Shown: positions 58,840-64,000 of the stretch, piece after piece | Position numbering within the stretch: the first letter of the stretch is position 1 | Layout: every line of letters begins with the position of its first letter | Assembly: GCA_902727855.1 (NCBI GenBank) | Contig: CACVAS010000107.1 | Span: 62,001-126,000, forward strand | Reading direction: 5' to 3' | DNA length: 64,000 nucleotides | DNA from: an uncultured Sulfurovum sp. | GTDB lineage: Bacteria > Campylobacterota > Campylobacteria > Campylobacterales > Sulfurovaceae | Notes under the pieces: generated by a model | Seen by the model: the letters and a program-made list of their open reading frames with translations, nothing else | What the model was told of the DNA's origin: nothing | Database searches by the model: none | Made by a program: the position numbers and the translations under genes

Positions 58840-61152
58840 ATGATAATTAAAAAAATTGTACTTGCATTAATGCTACCTACATCGTTACTTCTTGCGCAGA
58901 AGGTGACCCAAGTAAAATATGAAGGTTTGGCACATCTTTCTCCTAGTGTTGCTAGTGAAATAACCGATATTCATGTGGGTGATAACATGGATGCAGATAA
59001 AATAAATCGATCGATTAAAAAGTTGTTTGCTCAAGGGTATTTTCAAGATGTTTGGGTTGACAAAAAAGGTGGACAACTTACATATCACTTTACAGAAAAG
59101 GTAGCCATAGCTAACCTTGAAATAAAAGGATATGGTACAGGAGATGATGGTGTTAAGTTACTAGAAACCATTGGACTTAAAAAAGGTGACCTTTATGATG
59201 CAAGACGTGCAGCAAAGGCAAAAGCTACAATTATATCTAGATTAGAGAGCCAAGGGTATTATGACACTGTGGTAGAAGCCACTACTACCAAAATCAATGA
59301 TAGCAGTGTTTCTATTGTTTTTGATGTAAACAAAGGTGAGAAGATAAAGATTAAGAAGATGAACTTTATAGGTGCATCTTCACTTTCTCAAAGTGACATT
59401 GAATTGGATCTTGCCAATAAAGAGTCAGATATCTTAGGTTGGATGCCATTTAGAAATAATGGTGTAGCAAGCGTTGACCAGTTGGAATATGATGCCTTAC
59501 GTGTAAAAGATGCCTATATGAAACATGGGTATTTAGATGTTCAAGTGAGTAAACCTTTAATGCGTGTTGATTTTGGATCTTATAGTGCTGAGGTAGACTA
59601 CCAAATAAAAGAAGGTCCGCAGTACCGTGTAGGAGATATTTCTATTTCTGAGAATATACCTGGGCTTGATACTGAGGCTTTAAAAGATGAACTCTCTATG
59701 AAAAAAGGGAAAATTTTTAATATCAAACGTATGCGTAATGATATGAAAAAGCTTAAGGAAGCGGTAGGTAACTTAGGATATGCATATGCAAATGTCGCAC
59801 CTCAAATGCGTAAAGATGCTGATGAAAAAATAGTAGGTATTCAGTATGCTTTACATGCTGGACAAGAAGTGACTATTAATGATGTTTTAATCTCTGGAAA
59901 TAATAGTACAAAAGATAGAGTTATTCGTAGATATCTTTATTTAGCACCTGGAGATAAGTTTAATGCAACTGATTTAAAAGATTCTAAAAATGCCTTGGGA
60001 AGAACTGGTTTTTTTGAAAAAACAGATATTCAAAGTCAAAGAATTTCAGAAGATAAAGTCAACCTTTTAGTGAAGGTGAAAGAAGCACCTACTGGAACTA
60101 TTTCTGTAGGTGGTGGGTATGGATCTTATGAAAAACTTATGTTAAATGCAAGTTACTCAGAAAAAAATGCTTTTGGTTCAGGAATAAGTACTAATATTGG
60201 TTTTGATTTTTCAAAAATATCTACCAATTACAACATTTCATTTACTAACCCTAAAGTATGGGATAGCCAATACAGCATGGGACTTTCTATTTATAAGAAA
60301 AAGTATGAGTATACAAGCTTTACACAAGACCAGTTAGGTGGATCATTGACTTTAGGTAGAGAGTTTTTGAGATATTTCCGTGCCTCTATAGGAGTAGGGT
60401 ATATAGATAACCAATCTGAAAGTACAGATAACAATGTTTCAAGTACAGTTGCATTTGACAATAATGGTGTTGCACCTACACAAGAGATAATAGACTTGTT
60501 TTACGGTGATAAATATAAAAAGACTTCAATATTTACCTCTTTATCATTTGACAATACAGATGACTTTTATGTCCCTAGAGAAGGTATGATTGCTGCTGTA
60601 AACTTTGAATTTGCCGGGTTAGATGGTGATCTAGCTGGTACAGATATTACAACATATCCTAAAGGGTATGGCTCTTACGTAAAAACATCTGCTAAACTAG
60701 GTTTGTATTATGGTGTTGAAGACTGGATTGATTATGATTTAATTCTACGATTTAAAGCTAGAGCATCAAGTATAGATACGGGAGAAGGGGAAAAAATCCC
60801 TGTTGCGGAAAAACTTTTTATGGGTGGTATAGGTTCTGTAAGAGGATATCAGCCGTATTCTCTTTCTCCTGAAACAAATGGACTAGTCTCTGGTGGTACG
60901 AAACGTGCTTCTACTAGTGTAGAAGCCAGTATACCACTTTCAGTAGCTGCAAAAATGAGATTGGCTGCGTTCTATGACTATGGTATGATTGGTGAAGAAA
61001 ATTTTGATGAAATTAAAAGATCTTCTGCTGGTGTGGTTGTAGAGTGGCAGTCTGCATTTGGTCCTATTAATCTTGTATTTGCTAAGGCATTAGATAAAGA
61101 ACAAGGTGACAGCACATCATCGTTTGAATTCTCAATGGGTACTAAGTTTTAA
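58840..61152 (+). CDS. bamA: outer membrane assembly factor BamA
   Basis: This 770-residue outer membrane protein inserts beta-barrels. A signal peptide (ending LLLAQ) is followed by five POTRA domains (about 22-360), for example KVTQVKYEGLAHLSPSVAS and EVTINDVLISGNNSTKDRV with the last before the barrel. The 16-stranded barrel (about 375-770) begins GTISVGGGYGSYEKLMLN and keeps the loop-6 motif as GSVRGYQPYS. It ends EFSMGTKF, with the terminal Phe that the Bam machine recognises. Length is normal. Confidence 0.96.
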   Translation: MIIKKIVLALMLPTSLLLAQKVTQVKYEGLAHLSPSVASEITDIHVGDNMDADKINRSIKKLFAQGYFQDVWVDKKGGQLTYHFTEKVAIANLEIKGYGTGDDGVKLLETIGLKKGDLYDARRAAKAKATIISRLESQGYYDTVVEATTTKINDSSVSIVFDVNKGEKIKIKKMNFIGASSLSQSDIELDLANKESDILGWMPFRNNGVASVDQLEYDALRVKDAYMKHGYLDVQVSKPLMRVDFGSYSAEVDYQIKEGPQYRVGDISISENIPGLDTEALKDELSMKKGKIFNIKRMRNDMKKLKEAVGNLGYAYANVAPQMRKDADEKIVGIQYALHAGQEVTINDVLISGNNSTKDRVIRRYLYLAPGDKFNATDLKDSKNALGRTGFFEKTDIQSQRISEDKVNLLVKVKEAPTGTISVGGGYGSYEKLMLNASYSEKNAFGSGISTNIGFDFSKISTNYNISFTNPKVWDSQYSMGLSIYKKKYEYTSFTQDQLGGSLTLGREFLRYFRASIGVGYIDNQSESTDNNVSSTVAFDNNGVAPTQEIIDLFYGDKYKKTSIFTSLSFDNTDDFYVPREGMIAAVNFEFAGLDGDLAGTDITTYPKGYGSYVKTSAKLGLYYGVEDWIDYDLILRFKARASSIDTGEGEKIPVAEKLFMGGIGSVRGYQPYSLSPETNGLVSGGTKRASTSVEASIPLSVAAKMRLAAFYDYGMIGEENFDEIKRSSAGVVVEWQSAFGPINLVFAKALDKEQGDSTSSFEFSMGTKF

Positions 61153-61166
61153 TTTACAGTCAAATA

Positions 61167-61188
61167 AAGGTGCGTTGTTACGTACCTT
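61167..61188. terminator. hairpin between convergent bamA and ppx genes
   Basis: AAGGTGCGT (61167-61175) pairs with ACGTACCTT (61180-61188) around TGTT, with one G-U pair, in the 37-base gap. It can serve both strands, though the T runs beside it are short. Confidence 0.55.
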
Positions 61189-61189
61189 A

Positions 61190-62716
61190 TTATAAGATAC
61201 CTAATTTTTTATTTTTAGGTAAACTATCTTCATCTTCTATAATTATTTTAAAATCCATAGGTTTCTCTAGTTTCTCAATCTTTTCTTTTGCCAAATAAAG
61301 CGGTTTATTAGACTTTATATAAAGTGTTGTATTTGAGTAGTTAAAGTCAATTTTTGCTGCATTTGATGCTTGATGTAAATAGACTGAAAGTGTATAAATA
61401 AAACTCAACCAACGTAGATGATTTATAGTGGGTAGTAAGGCTTTGTATTCGTCATGTAGTGAACGTAATATTATAGATTTTCCATGTATGCGTAAAAGTG
61501 ATGCAATGAGTACAATCTGGCTGTGTGTAAAAGCATAGTTTAGTTCTTGCATAGCTATATAAAAAGCATGTTGATTTGATTTATAAATAGTAAGCGTTTT
61601 ACCTATACCGGAGAGTTTAAGTGCCCATAAAAGTTCTTGTCCAAAACGTTTATCATCATCTATTTCATATTTCAATACATCATAAAGCCTTAACCCCATT
61701 TTTAATTTGGCTTTACGTTTTTTTTCTATGGTAATAAGAGGTTTAAATCTATCTAAAATAGATTTGACACTAGGGTTTGAAGTTAAAGGGAATTGCAATT
61801 TTTCGTTTTTGAGAAAGTGTGATAAAAAGACACCTTCTCTAACACCTACTGATGATGATATGACGTGTGTAGCTTGAATATAAGAGAGAATTTCTGTGAA
61901 GATCAGTGTTCCTTCTCTTATTGTATCATATCGATTTTTCTTTATTTGAAATTGTTTTAATTTCTTGATGGATGCAAATGGTATCGCTTCGAGGTAGTCA
62001 ATATGGTTGGCTAATGTATATTCATAGGCATGAAGCTTGTCTAAAGGATAGGAAGATCGCTTCATAATAGCTTTTGAAAGGGTTCTTATAGTACCACCAA
62101 TACCAATAGCAAGATGATGCTTAAAATGCGAAGGAAGTGATAATAATTCATTTTGTATATAGGCTCTAGCCTTTGCATGCTTAGTAGCACTGTCTAAATC
62201 TTTGTCAAAAAAGAGTTCTTTGAGTCGTACTGTGCCAAGGTCAAGTGAATAGGTATCAATAATTTCATTATTATGTATAAGAGACATATCGCTTGAGCCA
62301 CCACCAATATCGATAGTGATACCAGAATGTACGGGAAGGAGGTTGTTGGCTGCAATGGCACCGTAAAGGGCTTCTTTTTTGCCATCTATAACATTTATGT
62401 TTAACCCCAATTCATTATGAACCCACGAAATAAAATCTTGTGCATTAGGTGCATCTCTTAATGCAGATGTTGCGACACAATGGGTTTTTATTACTTGGTA
62501 TTTTTGGATTGTATAAAGGAATGATTTAAGTGTAAGAAAGGCACGGGTAATACCAGGTACTTGAAGATGGCCCTTTTTTTCATAGGCACCTTCTCCAATA
62601 CGAACTTTGGATTTTTGTTCACATATAAGGTGAAATCCATAACGACTTGTTTGTTCAAATATAACAAGTCTTGCTGAATTAGAACCAATATCAATGATAG
62701 CAGTTCTAGTTAGCAT
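61190..62716 (-). CDS. ppx: Ppx/GppA-family exopolyphosphatase
   Basis: This 508-residue ASKHA-fold phosphatase degrades polyphosphate or (p)ppGpp. The phosphate loops are AIIDIGSNSARLVIFE at the N-terminus and GITIDIGGGSSDMSLI near residue 135. The remaining catalytic block has SLDLGTVRLKELFF, and an HD-like helical C-terminal half follows (from about 310). Whether it prefers polyphosphate or pppGpp cannot be read from sequence. The ferredoxin gene lies one base upstream on the same strand, as in Campylobacter jejuni. Confidence 0.92.
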   Translation of the reverse strand: MLTRTAIIDIGSNSARLVIFEQTSRYGFHLICEQKSKVRIGEGAYEKKGHLQVPGITRAFLTLKSFLYTIQKYQVIKTHCVATSALRDAPNAQDFISWVHNELGLNINVIDGKKEALYGAIAANNLLPVHSGITIDIGGGSSDMSLIHNNEIIDTYSLDLGTVRLKELFFDKDLDSATKHAKARAYIQNELLSLPSHFKHHLAIGIGGTIRTLSKAIMKRSSYPLDKLHAYEYTLANHIDYLEAIPFASIKKLKQFQIKKNRYDTIREGTLIFTEILSYIQATHVISSSVGVREGVFLSHFLKNEKLQFPLTSNPSVKSILDRFKPLITIEKKRKAKLKMGLRLYDVLKYEIDDDKRFGQELLWALKLSGIGKTLTIYKSNQHAFYIAMQELNYAFTHSQIVLIASLLRIHGKSIILRSLHDEYKALLPTINHLRWLSFIYTLSVYLHQASNAAKIDFNYSNTTLYIKSNKPLYLAKEKIEKLEKPMDFKIIIEDEDSLPKNKKLGIL

Positions 62717-62717
62717 A

Positions 62718-62975
62718 TTATGCGTTCAACTCTTCTTGTAACTTATGGTATTTAAACATAAGCTCTTCAGCATTTTCAACATTGTCAGGGTCCGAAATAA
62801 TACAATCTACAGGACAAACTGCTATACATTGAGGTTCATCAAAATGACCTACACATTCAGTACATACATCAGGGTCGATAAGATATATTGGATCATTCTC
62901 TTCTATTGCTTCATTTGGACACTCTTCTCTACAAGCATCACATGCGATACATTCGTCAGTTATTGTTAATGCCAT
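62718..62975 (-). CDS. 2[4Fe-4S] ferredoxin (YfhL/FdxB type)
   Basis: This 85-residue electron carrier starts MALTITDECIACDACREECP. The first cluster motif is CIACDACREECP, the second CTECVGHFDEPQCIAVCPVDC with the eight-residue insertion typical of Allochromatium-type ferredoxins. GAGGAAA is well placed before the ATG at 62975; an upstream ATG at 62996 would add seven residues but has no such site. The ppx gene follows at one base. It is the second such ferredoxin in the window (compare 12595-12957). Confidence 0.93.
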   Translation of the reverse strand: MALTITDECIACDACREECPNEAIEENDPIYLIDPDVCTECVGHFDEPQCIAVCPVDCIISDPDNVENAEELMFKYHKLQEELNA

Positions 62976-63157
62976 GGCGTTTCCTCTATAGTTCATTAGA
63001 TATTATTTATAAGGAGTTATAACTCAAGATAGCTTACGCCCAAATTAAAAGAGAAGTAAAAAAAAATAATTTATAATATAATTTTTAAAAGAGTGGATAT
63101 ATCTCGCCTTTTGCAAGATATAGGTGTATAGTATGTAGAAAGTGTTAGAGAAAATGT

Positions 63158-63832
63158 TTAGGTGAGTTTTTTAGGAAAACAAAATCTATAGCCACGTCTT
63201 CGTACAGTTTCAATTGTTGAGATATCTAAAGGTTTATCCATTTTCTGACGAATTTGGTTAATAGCAACTTCTATAACGTTAGGTGTAACAAGTTCAGGTT
63301 CTTCCCAAATAGCATCCAAAAGTTGCTCTTTAGAAACAATCTGGTCTTTGTGCATGGCTAAGTGAGTTAAGACTTCAAACGGCTTACCTTTAAGCTCAAT
63401 CTCATTACCTTGGTAGATAATTTTTTCTTCTTCTGGATTGATTATCAGCTCATCTATTTCGATAATATTGGAAGCACCAAAACGTAATTTTGCTTCGATT
63501 CTAACGAGTAAAATGTCATAGTCTAGAGGTTTTTGTATAAAGTCATCTGCACCACTTTTAAGTGCAGATATTTCGCTCTGTTTATTTGTGTCTTCAGAGA
63601 GTACTATAACAGATGTCTTATGTGCGTTTTTTTTGATATCTGTGACAAAAGAGATATTTGTAGTTCCTGAAGGCTCCCAGCCTAACAAGACAAGATCATA
63701 GTTTCGGATATCAAGGTAATACTTTGCATCATTAATATTTTCAGCTACATCAGATTGATACTCTTTTTCTTGTAATGTCTTTGAAAGTAATTTTCCAAGT
63801 TCAATGTCATCTTCAATCACTAGTACTCTCAT
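63158..63832 (-). CDS. hsrA: HsrA-type orphan response regulator with atypical receiver
   Basis: This 224-residue regulator resembles HsrA (HP1043) of H. pylori, an essential orphan regulator. The C-terminal half is strongly conserved (ELKGKPFEVLTHLAMHKDQI, LLDAIWEEPELVTPNVIEV, RQKMDKPLDISTIETVRRRG). The receiver lacks the phosphorylated Asp: the expected LLD position reads YDLVLLGWEPSG. It should therefore act without phosphorylation, as HsrA does. Neighbours (ppx, ferredoxin, folB) match Campylobacter jejuni. No histidine kinase is nearby. Confidence 0.93.
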   Translation of the reverse strand: MRVLVIEDDIELGKLLSKTLQEKEYQSDVAENINDAKYYLDIRNYDLVLLGWEPSGTTNISFVTDIKKNAHKTSVIVLSEDTNKQSEISALKSGADDFIQKPLDYDILLVRIEAKLRFGASNIIEIDELIINPEEEKIIYQGNEIELKGKPFEVLTHLAMHKDQIVSKEQLLDAIWEEPELVTPNVIEVAINQIRQKMDKPLDISTIETVRRRGYRFCFPKKLT

Positions 63833-63910
63833 CTGAATATCCTTAATTTTAAGATTTATTTAATATTATAGCATAAAATAAAAGTTTCTGATACTAAAGT
63901 AACTAAAAAA

Positions 63911-64000
63911 TTAAAATGTCCATTTTGCACTAAGAGCGACTATACAATGTGGCAGTATATCTGGTTTTTCAATTTTAATTTGTAACGACTCAATATGTGG
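63911..64000 (-). CDS. folB: dihydroneopterin aldolase, C-terminal end (partial)
   Basis: The last 29 codons are in the window, ending with TAA at 63911-63913. The peptide reads HIESLQIKIEKPDILPHCIV and ends SAKWTF. The KI.KPDIL segment resembles the end of FolB, where a Lys-Pro pair follows the substrate-binding strand. Synteny strengthens the call: folB lies directly upstream of the HsrA gene in Campylobacter jejuni. Confidence 0.6.
   Translation of the reverse strand, partial: PHIESLQIKIEKPDILPHCIVALSAKWTF

Overview
This AT-rich window is a chromosomal segment of a Campylobacterota bacterium, most like the Sulfurovum/Sulfurimonas group. The evidence is gene order: metK, ndk, a DUF177 gene, rpmF, plsX and fabH run in the order known from Helicobacter pylori; leuS, lptE-like, folC and mfd cluster as in Campylobacter; and at the right end ppx/gppA, a 2[4Fe-4S] ferredoxin, an HsrA-type orphan regulator and folB sit as in Campylobacter jejuni. 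Promoters are mostly lone TATAAT or GATAAAAT -10 boxes in AT-rich DNA. I see no tRNA, rRNA, CRISPR array, IS element or prophage, and no stretch over 300 bases lacks a gene.

Layout. 1-2.5 kb: end of a PilT-like ATPase, then rplY, pth and an LptF/G permease. 2.5-5.8 kb: an orphan exported protein, an OmpA-family protein and a collagen-like lipoprotein. 5.9-11.1 kb: lysA, pheA, hisC, dxs. 11.1-17.1 kb: metK, ferredoxin, ndk, DUF177, rpmF, plsX, fabH and a YmdB-type phosphoesterase. metK and rpmF carry similar, apparently structured leaders. 17.1-24.8 kb is accessory: two serine-hydrolase lipoproteins of the beta-lactamase fold, GNAT, a reductase with a probable 3' frameshift, an AraC/GyrI regulator and a two-component system. 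Three promoters here share an exact direct repeat at a fixed distance from the -10 box, which looks like the operator of the response regulator. 24.8-35.7 kb: dnaX, a zinc peptidase, a pseudogene remnant, leuS, lptE, folC, mfd. dnaX, folC and mfd each contain a related palindromic element read in frame.

35.8-45.8 kb is a surface-protein locus headed by a convincing c-di-GMP-I (GEMM) riboswitch: three large exported repeat proteins built as a mosaic of shared end domains and different repeat cores, then a small outer-membrane barrel. Blocks of 266 bp and 159 bp are identical between copies, which suggests recent duplication or gene conversion. 45.8-49.5 kb is a three-gene operon of unknown function: an RnfD/UnbU-like membrane protein, a membrane-anchored copper-amine-oxidase homologue lacking its cofactor and copper-ligand signature, and a possible beta-propeller. 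49.6-56.0 kb is a complete MoxR/DUF58/BatABCD operon, followed by a DUF389 protein. 57.9-64.0 kb: tyrA, bamA, ppx/gppA, ferredoxin, hsrA and the end of folB.

The best candidates for undescribed biology are the riboswitch-controlled mosaic adhesin locus, the degenerate amine-oxidase operon, the metK/rpmF leader RNA, the three-site operator, and the in-frame palindromes.
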